A stretch of 64,000 nucleotides of DNA from Budorcas taxicolor (taxonomy: Eukaryota > Chordata > Mammalia > Artiodactyla > Bovidae), in NCBI RefSeq assembly GCF_023091745.1, contig NC_068926.1, positions 45,470,001 to 45,534,000 of the forward strand. The letters run 5' to 3'. Numbering within the stretch: position 1 is the stretch's first letter; each line of letters opens with the position of its first letter. The translations under genes were made by a program, and so were the position numbers. The notes under the pieces were generated by a model, which was given only the letters and a program-made list of their open reading frames with translations, did not search any database and was not told the origin of the DNA. Positions 1-9,961 of the stretch are shown here, piece after piece.

Positions 1-1800
1 TAGCCCAACAATTACACTGAGACAGGTGCCCAACACCTAGAACAGGCGTTTGCGACATCTTTCTGCAAAAAGCCAAACAGTAAATATTCCTGGCTTTTTG
101 GCCAGGTGGCCTCTGTCTCAACAACTCCACTCTGTCAATGAAGTGCAGAAGCCACACAGACAAAACAGGGACAAATGAGCATGGTTGTTCCAATATAACT
201 TCACAGAAATGCGCCAACTGGGTCTTCAGTCATAGTTTGCTGATCCCCAATCTAAAATGTTAAGAAAACATCACTGTAGATTTTCCCAAAATAGTCGATT
301 GACCTTGCAAAAGACATCTGGGTTCTATGAATCTCAGTTCTTTCATTGTGAAATGGAGATAGTGTGCATTCCTTCCTTCTGATCGAACACTGCATATTTA
401 AAGCACACAGAATGTACAAGGCTCAGAGACAACAACAAAGTTGGAACTGTCCGGAATCCTAAGATGGATGACTTATTCCAGATTAAGGAATGAGTATATG
501 CTTCTCAAACCTGCAAGAACACGTCCACTGCACCCTAGCTTCTGAGGTCTGCTCAGATTCAAAAGTCAATGCTAGAAGGTGTTTAATACCTTAACTAGGC
601 TTTAACGCAATATGATTAAAATTACATCTGGGAAAACTCTTGAGAAGCTTGCAGAACAGAGCTGTGCAACAGTGATTCTTATGGCCATAAAGTCATGAGC
701 AGAATGAAAGCAAGGGCAATGAGGCAAGTGTCTGTATAAGCTGGCCCCCACATCTTGCTGTCATGCCCCGAGGTGAAAAAGCTGGGAGAACCCTAATGTG
801 GCTGCAGGGCACAGACATTTTAATGTGCAGGGCAGATGGCATTTTAATATTAACTGCCACAGTTACTTCATACTTGCCAGAAGATTTCTTACTTGAGGAG
901 AAAACAATAAGTAAGTCCATATCACAGGTTCAGCTAGCTCCAGAATTCCATCTCTCTATGATGTGATTCCAGTTCATTACTCCGAACATTTGAATAGGTT
1001 TCTGAAGCTCTTCTTCTCTTTAAACAGAATATTCTGAATAAAGTGATCCACTCTTAATGTTTCCAGTGTGTGTTACCTTCATTGACAATTCATGACTGAT
1101 CAGTATGCAGGGCTGTTATACAGGTGCTCTCAGGGCTTACCAAAGTGAATATGGAGTTTATTTTTGAATTGCACAGCTCCAGTTTTTTTTAGTAGCACCA
1201 TCGTTTATTTAAAAAAAAATTCAGAGTTAATCCAAAAAGGCATAAATTTAGAAGCTTTATTTCTAGGTAAATATTACTTACTTTAAAATACTGTGGTAAG
1301 TCTATGTCCTAGGGCCTATCGAGGCTAACCAGGACACCCTGTGCTGTCTTCTGTTTGATAATAACTGACTCCACAGGTGTCCCTCCACTGGACACTTGTC
1401 ATTATTTCACTCATGGAGTGGCTATGAGGAAGCAGGTTAGCAGGAGAGTGGTTAATGCCTGTCCCTTCAAGACCTGAGAACTGTGGATTTCAACACATAC
1501 ACTGTCCATACATTTCATACACAGAATCCAGAGTAACTTCCTGCTCCATGAATCCAAAAGCAAGAAAGGAAAAGGCAACCAGATCCTTGGAAGATAACTG
1601 AACTCTGAATTCATTCCCCACTTCCAACAACAATTCCTTTCCTACTTCTTAGCTTTGTTTTACCCTAACATCAATCACGTTTCCTCTCTGTCCCATGGTG
1701 ACACTGCGGCTGTTTAGTGCCCATAATCGTGCTCTGAAGACTCTATGGTTACACGCAGTGCCTGCCCAACATCATCACCCGGGCAGCCCCCTCACCTCAC
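1..1800 (-). other. SFSWAP: SFSWAP intron 3 (partial)
   Basis: This is intronic sequence downstream of coding exon 3 on the minus strand. The donor starts at 1800 with GTGAGG. Exon 4, expected to begin by completing a Glu codon, was not found here, so it lies beyond the left edge. If the intron were retained, the frame would stop after eight further codons (TGA at 1777-1775). The sequence is mostly AT-rich and unique to the eye, and I recognise no repeat family or RNA gene in it. Confidence 0.75.
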
Positions 1801-1932
1801 CTCTCTGTTTGGAAGGTTCCTCTTCCTCCGTGGGTTCGGATGGGTCATAGTAATCACTGCCGTACGTGAATCCCACTGCATTATAGCTCCCGTCCTCCGC
1901 CAGTGCTTCACTCAACCGCTTGTATTCTTCCT
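1801..1932 (-). CDS. SFSWAP: SFSWAP coding exon 3
   Basis: This 132-nt exon is preceded on the minus strand by an AG acceptor (1934-1933) and followed by a GT donor (1800-1799). It begins with the last two bases of a Glu codon split from exon 2 and ends with the first base of another (both introns phase 1). It encodes residues about 130-173, an acidic stretch with a Tyr/Gly-rich centre (motif [11 protein letters not shown]) and a run of four Glu near the end. It agrees with my knowledge of the vertebrate SFSWAP N-terminus. The protein is a nuclear SR-like regulator of alternative splicing; its SURP modules and RS domain are coded downstream, outside the window. Confidence 0.93.
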
Positions 1933-2513
1933 CTTGAACAAAAATGAGAATTATGTTAACAGAAGCAGAAATTTACTGAGAAACATTTTATATATTTCTA
2001 AAGTTGTGGCTATCAGTAAAGCACACAACACACTTTTTCCAACCTCTTTTCGAGGCAATAATGTTTTTTAAAATTTCACACTTCACATCTATCAATATGT
2101 ACTTTTGCCAGTACATGTTTACCACAGACAGCGGATTACATGTCTTTTGTGGAAAATTTCTTCCTGCTGAGAAACTTGGGGATTAAGAACTGTATGAAAG
2201 ATTGTTACGGCAAAGACAAGAACATCAATTTTAATTTATACGATACTGTTAAAGAAGAACAGTTAAAGAGTTTGGTTTTTGTTTTTTCAAATCCCAGTCT
2301 GCCCTCAAAAGCTGGGAAAATTCTCTGTGGCTCTATATATAAACTATCCTGAGGTCCTCTCAGAACGCAAAGACTGCTGTTTTTCCAATCCACTGGGTAC
2401 TGTCAAGATAATATCAGAAAGAGTGAGTATAAAAAAATGAATGGGAGTAAACTTTTAAATACTTAAAAATTTTTTAAAGTTTGTTGCTTAAGTAAGTTTT
2501 TCTTGAGCAGTAC
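1933..2513 (-). other. SFSWAP: SFSWAP intron 2
   Basis: A short (581-nt) AT-rich intron with GTACTG donor (2513) and a weak-looking acceptor ending in TTCAAG (1933). Its retention would end translation quickly: the exon 2 frame meets TAA at 2490-2488. Fly su(w-a) is known to autoregulate by blocking removal of its early introns, and regulated early splicing is reported for vertebrate homologs, so this short intron with a non-consensus donor is a reasonable candidate for regulated retention. That last step is inference. Confidence 0.85.
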
Positions 2514-2683
2514 CTTGCCTTGCCTCCTCCTCAAGCAAGTCCGTATGCAAGGCTAAATACCTCTCTTCATCACACAGGGCCTCTATTCGTGCCTCCTCTT
2601 CGGAGAGCTGGTAATCTCTGTTCCATGTGGAATACTCAGCATCGTACTCAGAAAGGTCATGCAGGTGACCGCGCCCATCATAT
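2514..2683 (-). CDS. SFSWAP: SFSWAP coding exon 2
   Basis: This 170-nt exon has an AG acceptor at 2685-2684 and a GT donor at 2513-2512. It completes Arg73 from exon 1 (phase 2 intron) and ends with the first base of Glu130 (phase 1), so skipping it would shift the frame. The encoded stretch begins with YDGRGHLHDL and contains EERY (about residues 112-115). With the Asp-Arg at the end of exon 1 it forms the DRY...EERY signature that names the N-terminal domain of the SWAP splicing-regulator family. It is rich in acidic and aromatic residues and carries no frameshift or stop. Confidence 0.95.
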
Positions 2684-5215
2684 CTGTAATATGAACATGC
2701 TGGTCAAGGGGACGAGATTAACGTCTGGGTTGGTTCCTGTGTGACGTTTTCTATGTATACTTACCAATTAAAATAAAGAAATAAAAATATTAAAGCAAAC
2801 ATAAAAATGCTTCTCATTATATTTAATTTGGCTAGTCATATCTCACCTACTTTTAAACTCAAGTTATCTTAACAAAGTCTAAATTCCTTTCTAACATGTG
2901 ATAAAACTTATAATTAAAGGTAAACAATCTTTTAATAGCTTAAATGGTATCCACTTCAGTGGCAGTTCTTACCCTTTATGGTTTGGTTAACCATTCAATG
3001 CCATTTGTAAGGAAAAAAAAAAAAGAAAAGAAAAAACTTTTTTTTCTGAAAAGTCAAATATCATAGCTTACATTCACACAAACCGAATACATAAATACCT
3101 ATCCGTAAGAACCAAACGGTCGAAATTTCCTCGCTTCTTTCTGCTAGTCCCGAACTCTCAGGAGAGATCTTCACCAAAGAAACTTGCGTCCATTGGAGGT
3201 AAAATCTTGGCTAGGCTCGCCCCCTAGCCACTTGGCTGAGGAAATAAGTGCTGGGTTATGTGATAGAGAGACACACATACATAGGAACAGTGACATATAC
3301 GTGCAGTTTAAGGAGGTTCACTAGAAACAGAGCAAAACTATTAGAAGATGCAGTATAAAATATGTGCTTCTAAACTTTATGCCCCCAGGATATAACATAC
3401 ATGAACACACATCCATGTGCACTTGCGTGGACCCATAGGTATGTTGGCCAGATGAAGACTAAGGAAGCACTTTCTGCTATGCTTAAAATACAAAAAGTTC
3501 AATGAAGATGCTGTCAAAGTGCAACTCTCAGATAATGAGTGAATTAGGGAATTTCACTTAAAACACTCAGATTTAGGGTTGCAGAAACAGACGTTAGAGA
3601 GACAAAAGTCTGCTTAATTTTTTAATGCTGACTTTTGTAATGAGGACTAGAAAATATAGGGGGAAAAAGACATTTACAGGAAAAAAGGCCAAATATTTCA
3701 GGGTAGCCAAGTTATTGCATATTATTAAATTTAAAAATTATTTGTACTATGCTGTAAACCTCCTTAACTTACAAATGTAGATCATTATCTTAAAATATTA
3801 CACATCTACATGTGTAGCGTTTGCTCCCCACTGGTTTTGGAAGACCTAACTCACATCATGTACAGAATGATATGGAAAACTGCATAAAAAGCTCAGAGTT
3901 CCTCGCTTATCAAATTTTAACAATACCACAAGTAACACTTTTCAAAAGGAAGCCGCCTGACAACTCAGGCAGCATCATTCAATAGAAACCATGGTTTAAA
4001 GGTACAGCATGCTTGAGCAGAGTGCCGGGGCCCTCAGGTCCAGACCTGAGCTGGCGACCCTCCCTTCACGAGTTCTTCTTGTCTAGATCTAACTCCAAGT
4101 GGAAACGTCGGGGGTGGAAAAGGCGTTTGGTCACTAATGTGTCCATTCTGGCCAGCTCAGAGGTCATCCCTATAGTCAGGTTCCAGGGCTTTGTAGAATC
4201 CAGTTTTAATTGTCTCAAATGATGGGCTTCCTTCATCGGAGAGACTATTCCACAGTTTAATGGTTGGTCACGGTTACTTTTCAGTCTGGGCCCCAGAAGC
4301 AGAGTTGCCAAATTGGCAAAAACCAAACCCACAAACAAAAATTCCAAGGAGAAAGAGGGACTGAAAACATGGGAGGGGAGGGGAGCAAAAACCTACATCA
4401 CGTAAGGTCATCCTTTTCAAATCAAACATCTTCAGAAATTCCAGTCCCATGACCCCTCTGTCCAAAGTGGCCAAACACCCTCCAGAGTGACTACCTAAAA
4501 GCATGTTTGATTTGAAAAGAACACACCTCTGTCTCAGCTCTACCCTTCAGTTTTAAGAGACAGTGAAACCGGCCCTAAGAACAGTACCTCTAACAGCAAG
4601 GCCAGTGTCTGCAAAAAGTCAACTGGCCTTCAGTGATTGGCAACTTCAGCCTCAATCTGTGAAACTCATCGGATTAACACAGGAAGGGGGAGGAATGGGG
4701 GGCGGGTAATCAAATGTCATGACGGCAAAATACGGGCGCTCCACAGAGAGCCTTGGGGATAAGAGAGGTTCAAAGCCAACTCTTGGGGTCCAAGAGGTCT
4801 CTAATCGCGACATCAGCTTGCGGCGTTTCGGGTTGCCCTCCCACCACACGGAGCTGTGGGAGCGCCCAGGGCCCCAAAGCGCCGGTCAGGAGAGGCCCAG
4901 AGCCCGGGCAGCTTCCACTGCCCGGAGTGGCAACTGCAACCCAGCGACAAGAGTGAGGGGTCATGAGGGGCTGCGGGAGCAGAGACGATCCCTCCGGCGA
5001 CAGACGCGGCACGCAGCTCCAGCCAGTGCCTTAGGGCAGGTTTCACCATCCCCTCCCCCACCAAAACCAGGGGGATGTGAGGACAGGGGAGGGGTGTCCC
5101 CCAAATCCCCGATGACTCCAGAAAACCCCTTTCAGTCCCGGCCATCAAGTCAACATCAGACGAAATCAAGCGGGCGAGGGAAGGGGAGGACCGGCGGGTG
5201 GGGGGAGGAACCGAC
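2684..5215 (-). other. SFSWAP: SFSWAP intron 1
   Basis: A 2.5-kb intron with GTCGGT donor at 5215 and ACAG acceptor at 2684. The first ~500 nt are GC- and CpG-rich (part of the promoter island); the remainder is AT-rich with an A-rich tract near 3009-3050. The exon 1 reading frame remains open for about 134 codons into the intron, stopping at 4813. I see no recognisable retroposon inside, in contrast to the dense repeats upstream of the gene. Confidence 0.88.
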
Positions 5216-5433
5216 CTGTCGATGAGGATCTTGTGGTCCCCCATCCAGGGGATGAGGTGTTGTCCCTGTTCCTGGGCCAGGGCCCTCTCATCGTCTCGGA
5301 ACAGCTTGCAGGCATAGCCGAAGACCAGCAGCTCCACTCGGTTCCCCCCACCGCCGGCACCGCCGGGCCCGGTCTCCTCCTTCGCGCCGCTTTTCCTCTC
5401 GGTTTTGGTGCGGCCTCCGCTCGCGCCGTACAT
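5216..5433 (-). CDS. SFSWAP: SFSWAP coding exon 1 (start codon)
   Basis: Start ATG at 5433-5431 gives an N-terminus MYGASGGRTK, then a Gly-rich stretch (about residues 21-31) and a conserved block with FGYACKLFRDDERA and HLIPWMGDHKILID, ending after residue 72 plus two bases of Arg73. This is the N-terminal part of the DRY-EERY domain of SFSWAP, a nuclear regulator of alternative splicing (fibronectin, CD45 and its own mRNA in the literature). The ATG was chosen because it matches the known vertebrate start; the frame also stays open upstream to at least 5600 without an ATG. The exon sits in a CpG island. Compared with the human sequence as I remember it there are only a few substitutions. 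Confidence 0.96.
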
Positions 5434-5560
5434 GACAGCGTCCTCAGCGTCCGGGCTGGTTTTCTTCTGCGCCGCGGCCGATGTCCCTGAAGCCTCCGCT
5501 TGGCCTACCCGCTCAGTCAAGAGCTCCGCATCCCGGCCCCAAACTAGACACTGCCGCCAT
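5434..5560 (-). promoter_or_regulatory. SFSWAP: SFSWAP 5' leader with upstream ORF
   Basis: An upstream ATG at 5560-5558 has G at -3 and G at +4 (strong context). It opens a 15-codon ORF (MAAVSSLGPGCGALD) that stops at 5513, about 80 nt before the main ATG. The surrounding CAATGGCGGC also resembles a YY1 site, which in TATA-less promoters often lies at the transcription start. So the ATG could either be a translated uORF or lie at the edge of the transcript; the start site is needed to decide. Confidence 0.5.
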
Positions 5561-5586
5561 TGCGGGCAATAAAATGGAGGAGCGCA

Positions 5587-5725
5587 ACTTCCGGCGAGGT
5601 GCAGCCCTACTTCCGGCGAGCAGATTCCACGGATTAGTTAATCCACTCGCGTCGTTTGAGCCTCTAGAAAATATTTGACTCCAGCTTTTCGCATTCGGAG
5701 GTGCCGCCACGTTAGGAACTTCCGT
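5587..5725 (-). promoter_or_regulatory. ETS-type site cluster in SFSWAP promoter
   Basis: ACTTCCGG (minus strand CCGGAAGT) occurs at 5587-5594 and again at 5609-5616, 22 bp apart and each followed by CGAG. A third near-match, ACTTCCGT, lies at 5718-5725. CCGGAAGT is the core bound by ETS factors such as GABPA and ELK. They lie just upstream of the presumed start of SFSWAP, the usual position for such sites in TATA-less promoters. Confidence 0.55.
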
Positions 5726-5949
5726 AATCAGAGTAAAGCGGTTTTTTGGTGTGGATTTTCTGCAGCGGCAGTCCAGAGAAGTGGCGAAAGCGCGGCTTCG
5801 GATCGTGCGTTACCTACACCCGGGCGCGTCCCGGCCCTGGGCGGAAGGAGGGCGGGTGCTTCGTGGGCTGCGTACGCGGCTTGGGGCGGGTGCTCTTGGT
5901 TCCTGGGAGAGGCTTTTCTGTCAGCCGGGCCCTGGACCATGCACTTTGG

Positions 5950-6215
5950 GGCCAGGGACCGTCGGGTCGGGTGCTTGGGGGCCGTGGGGCCATGAGGTCG
6001 TGGGGTTGAGTGTTCTGGGGTCGGGAGCTCTGGGACCGAGGCACCGTGGAGTCGGTTACTCGGGGGCGTGGGTTGTGGAGTCGGGTGTTTGGGGGCCGTG
6101 AGGTCGGGTGCTCTGGGCTTGGGGACCGTGGAGTCGAGTGCTTGGGGGCCGTGGGGTCGTGAGGCAGGGGGGCCGTGGGTCGTTGCATCGAGTGCTTTGG
6201 GCCGGGGATTCTGGG
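5950..6215 (+). repeat. degenerate GC-rich minisatellite
   Basis: About nine imperfect tandem units of 24-35 bp share the core CCGTGGGGTCGnGTGCTTGGGGG. Variants of GGGGACCGTGGAGTCGAGTG recur across the block. It lies in the CpG island about 520-780 bp upstream of the SFSWAP ATG. The many G runs on the plus strand could form quadruplexes. It generates long but low-complexity ORFs (Pro/Arg/Thr-rich on the minus strand) that are not genes. Confidence 0.8.
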
Positions 6216-6250
6216 GCCCGGGAGCCGGTCGCATGGCTTTTCTGAAGCCC

Positions 6251-6640
6251 TGGTTTTTTCTAGGTCCTGGGGGTCATGACCCCGGTCTCGCCTACCTCAT
6301 AAGGTTTCCTCAGCGATTGTCAGAGATCGTAGTAAGATGCGAAGCCTCTTGCCTTGACGGATTTTGTGGTCCTGGGGACCCGAGTGGGAGGAGAGCGGTG
6401 GGAACTCCGTTTGTGGAGACCTGTCAATTGACTGCGGGGTGGTTTTGCTTTGGTTTGTTTCGTCTCTTACTCTTATTTGTTTAGTTTACTGGTTCGACTA
6501 CTTTTGGAGACTGTCACTCCGATGAAGTTCAACGTATTTACCTGTACCCCGCAGTTGCATTTGTCCGTGGATACCCTAATGGGTACTCTCATGTGATACC
6601 CGGAATGCTGTAGGAGGCCTGGACACAAGTGTTTATAGCA
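6251..6640. other. unique intergenic sequence
   Basis: No gene or repeat recognised. CpG density falls off across this stretch as the island ends. Confidence 0.5.
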
Positions 6641-6870
6641 TCTTTCTTGAATGGCCCCAGACTGGAAGCAGCCCAAGTGTTCATCAACAACAGAGTGCTC
6701 AAATCAATTGTAGTGTAGTTATATACACAGTGGAATATACAGTGAAGCTGAATGAGCTGCAGTTATAAGCAAGAGACTGGATGAATTGGAAACAATTTTG
6801 AGCAAAGGAAGCAAGACAGAAAAGTGCAAATTGTACCTTTGTGATTCCAATCCTAAAATTCAGTCAAAAT
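6641..6870 (+). mobile_element. old L1 3'-UTR fragment
   Basis: The passage has the typical L1M tail wording: actggaagcagcccaagtgt, catcaacaac, tggaatatacagtgaagctg and aagcaagacag. It is diverged and lacks coding sequence, so it is a 5'-truncated ancient L1 copy in plus orientation. Confidence 0.7.
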
Positions 6871-6880
6871 TAGGCTGAAA

Positions 6881-6922
6881 TGGAGCACCCTGGTGGTCCA
6901 GTGGTTAAGAATCCGGGTTCAG
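6881..6922 (+). mobile_element. CHR-2 SINE head fragment
   Basis: A short match to the tRNA-Glu-derived CHR-2 head: ccctggtggtccagtggtta followed by agaatccgggttc. Only the head remains. Confidence 0.6.
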
Positions 6923-6983
6923 TTAAGAAAATAAAGGTGGTTCTACAGAGGGAAATTAATACCCTGAGCTGGTAATAAAGGTC

Positions 6984-7253
6984 CGCTGCTGTTGCTGCTA
7001 AGTCGCTTCAGTCGTGTCTGACTTTGTGCAACCCCATAGACGGCAGCCCACCAGGCTTCTCTGTCCCTGGGATTCTCCAGGCAAGAATACTGGAGTGGGT
7101 TGCCATTTCTTTCTCCAATGCGTGCATGCATGCTAAGTCGCTTCAGTCGTGTCCGACTTTGTGCGACCCCATAGACGGCAGCCCACCAGGCTCCTCGGTC
7201 CACAGGATTCCCTAGGCAAGAATACTGGAGTGGATTGCCATTTCCTTCTCCAG
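6984..7253 (+). mobile_element. Bov-A2 SINE, complete
   Basis: Two Bov-A monomers in tandem, each with AAGTCGCTTCAGTCGTGTC and the gacggcagcccaccaggct block. It is flanked by an 8-bp target-site duplication TAAAGGTC at 6976-6983 and 7254-7261. Confidence 0.92.
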
Positions 7254-7261
7254 TAAAGGTC

Positions 7262-7939
7262 TAGAAAGAGATGAAAGCAGGTAGATGGGGTAACCCTGAG
7301 CCCAACGAGCCAGCACCCCCACTACCGTGGAGGCTGGAGTTGATTGCTTCCTCAGAGCTGGGGTGGGGTATCTGCCTTGGTTGTGAAGGAAGGGCTGTGT
7401 GGAGACCTAGAATCAAGAAGAAGAAACAGATGAAACAGGAGATGCCATTCAAAACAGAGAAGTAGACAAATACACCAGCCTCTGCCCTCCAGCACCCAAA
7501 CAGCACTTGTCCGGAGGTGAAGCCAGTGGGCTAGGAAGCCTGTATGTTCAGCCTGTAGGCCAAGCCTCTTGTGACACTGGATAGAAGGGCATCAGTGGTC
7601 ATGAGGGCAGATAGATGCCTTCCCGAGCACATGTAGGACCCATCTGGTCCTCATGAGGCCTGATGAGAAATAAGACAACAGTCCCCAAATGGGGTTGATG
7701 ATACTAAGCCTCATGTCATCAAACTAAGACCTGATTTAATTATGGTTTTGGCTCTCCTAGAAATGGAATCTTAAATCAGCAAATCAGGAATCACCTGATA
7801 AGCACTAGTTAGCACTAGTTAGGTCACTTGCTTTTTAGACCCCTGCCACCTCCTCCAGGAGAGTAATCTTGCAATAACCAACCTGTTTTGGGGCTAGTAT
7901 GACTTCTTGTTCTTGCTCCCTTCTACCTATGAAAGGTTT
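7262..7939. other. unique intergenic sequence
   Basis: No gene or repeat family recognised. A small local duplication (gcactagtta twice) lies near 7802-7821. Confidence 0.45.
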
Positions 7940-8068
7940 TATGTATATTTGGCTGTGCTGGGTCTTAAGTTGTGGCATGCAGGGATCTAGTTCCCTGACA
8001 AGGGATTGAACCCGGGTCCCCTGCATTGGGAGTGTGGAGTCTTAACCAGTGGACCACCAAGGAAGTCC
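7940..8068 (-). mobile_element. CHR-2 SINE
   Basis: Reverse-oriented CHR-2: ggctgtgctgggtcttaagt leading to gattgaacccgggtcccctg and ending accaccaaggaagtccc. Flanks ctatgaaag and ctataaaag suggest a diverged target-site duplication. Confidence 0.85.
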
Positions 8069-9101
8069 CCTATAAAAGTTGGTTTGTACAGCTTCTTGGT
8101 GCTTCTTTCTGTATGTTAATTTTTATGCTACCTGATTTATGAATCATTGAATAAACCAGTAAGATCTTTAAGGTTTGCTCAATTGAATTCTATTCTTTGA
8201 TCGAAGTTGTTCTGTGATCTCAGTCTTACCTGGAGATGTTCAAGGTCACACATCCCTGGCTGAATGCCCCCAGGGCCTGTGCTCCTACCCATCTAGGCAA
8301 CTGTCTTGCCAGGCTGAATGTGCTCAGCACTGGAGATAAGAGAGTTGATGTTCCCTGTCTTTGTAAGAGTCATGTTCAAGGTGGGGAGACAGACATGTGA
8401 AGATAAATCTGTTCTGTTGGAATATTTTGTAAGTGGGTATTTCTTATGGGGATGCTTTCTCATGCTATACACTGAATGTGGGAATGCCCTTCCAGCCCAC
8501 CTCTGCTATTAAGTTCTCAACATGAAAGCATCTTGTCTGCAGTGTTAACTGGGCTTGTCTCCTTCAACTGGATATTTTAATAATCTAGTTTGAAGATGGA
8601 AAAAAAATATAGTGTTGTGCCAGTACAGTAGTGTGTGTGTTGGTGACAGAATCTTGCTTTTATTTAAAGGCTAAAGGTACCATATATTTAACCATTCACA
8701 AGTGAATTTCTTCCCCGTCCCTTCCATTTTGTTATTTTCAGAAGCTTTGGAATCTCAGGAAGAGAAGCATTTCTTAGCAAAAAGTAAAACTTGGACTACA
8801 AACAAACATCTCTTATTTTTTTTCTCTCTCTTCACCAGTACTATTAAAAATTTTTTTTAATGTAAAGAGTTCTCTATTTTTTAGTTAGGCAAAAATTCAA
8901 AAGTTTTCTAAGATATATATGTTATACATGCTTTTTATATATATGTATTCAAAAGATTTTCTGCTACAATTGATAAAAACTTGAGAAAGAACATAGAAGA
9001 GAGAGAGACATTGGAAAACAAACTAAATGAAGTGGGAGCACTGAATATGAAGTAGAAAAAGTTAAACAAGCTAGGTAAAAGTAAAAGATTCTCATATAGT
9101 C
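8069..9101. other. AT-rich intergenic sequence
   Basis: No gene recognised. The right half is strongly AT-rich with poly-T and AT runs; no repeat family is assigned with confidence. Confidence 0.45.
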
Positions 9102-9232
9102 CAGTTGTTTTTAAACATGGCTGCTCATTAGAAACATATCTGGAGCTTTGGAGAAAAAAAGCAATACCTGGGCATTTGTATTTTTCAAAAAATTCCAAGA
9201 TAATTCTGATATGCATCTGGATTTTAAAAAGT
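9102..9232 (+). mobile_element. MER5A-like DNA transposon remnant
   Basis: The wording cagttgtttttaaacatggc, cattagaaacatatctggag and ttccaagataattctgatat is typical of the MER5A non-autonomous hAT element. Diverged. Confidence 0.6.
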
Positions 9233-9961
9233 GATTACAAACTAAACTATGATAGTTTGGTGATATAGAATTCTATTGTTTTTCTGTTGACCAATCATGA
9301 TATGATTAGGTAATAGTTAACATAATCACAGTAGCAAAAGGTGGTTATCAAATTTCACAATCAATAGACAAAAAGATGATTACAATTGCCAGCCATAATG
9401 GGAATATGATTAATCTAACAATATAAAATAACTACATACAATTTGGGGGCTTAAGCAGAGTGATGCGGTAAGTGGAAGTGCATACATGCTGTTGATTCCT
9501 TCTAGTGTATTTGTTTCTGTTAGTTTGTTCTTTAGTTCTTGTAGGTCTTTGGTAAACATTTCTTGCATCTTCTCCATTGTTTTCCCAAGATCCTGGATCA
9601 TCACTATCATTATTCTGAATTCTTTTTCTGAAAGATTGCTTCTCTCCATTTAGGTTTTTTTTTTTTCCCCTGGGGATTTATCTTGTCTCTTTATCTGGGA
9701 CATAACTTTTACTTTTTCCTTGTGATTAACTTTCTGTAATGTTCAGCCACTGTGGAATTATGATCCTTCTTGCTTCTGTCTGCTGTCTGATGGAGGAGGC
9801 TAAGAGGCTGGTATAGGCTTTCTGATGGAAGGGACTGGTAATTGGAAAAATTGGATTTTGCTCACTAAAGTTTTAATCCAATTATCTGCTGATTGGTGGT
9901 GGTGTGCCCCCTCCCTGGTAGTTGTTTGGCCTGAGGTGACCCAGCCCTGGGTTTAAGGGCT

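Larger units (their letters stand above)
4720..6250. promoter_or_regulatory. CpG island over SFSWAP promoter
   Basis: CpG dinucleotides are frequent from roughly 4720 to 6250 and scarce elsewhere in the window. The island covers the start of intron 1, exon 1, the 5' leader and about 650 bp upstream. There is no TATA box near the presumed start, which fits a housekeeping splicing-factor promoter. Boundaries are by eye. Confidence 0.85.

Noticed and set aside
1411..1614. SFSWAP exon 4
   Set aside because: The translation does not match the expected SFSWAP continuation and lacks a fitting phase and acceptor.
5434..5520. N-terminal extension of SFSWAP beginning near 5520
   Set aside because: It would require a non-AUG (TTG) start. 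The known vertebrate protein begins at the ATG at 5433.
5728..6234. Long ORFs in the CpG island on both strands (168, 138, 124, 116 codons)
   Set aside because: They are translations of the minisatellite and CpG-rich sequence in several overlapping frames, low-complexity Pro/Arg/Gly, without domains.
6999..7160. Direct repeats with regular spacing suggesting a CRISPR-like array
   Set aside because: They are the two monomers of a Bov-A2 SINE in a vertebrate genome.
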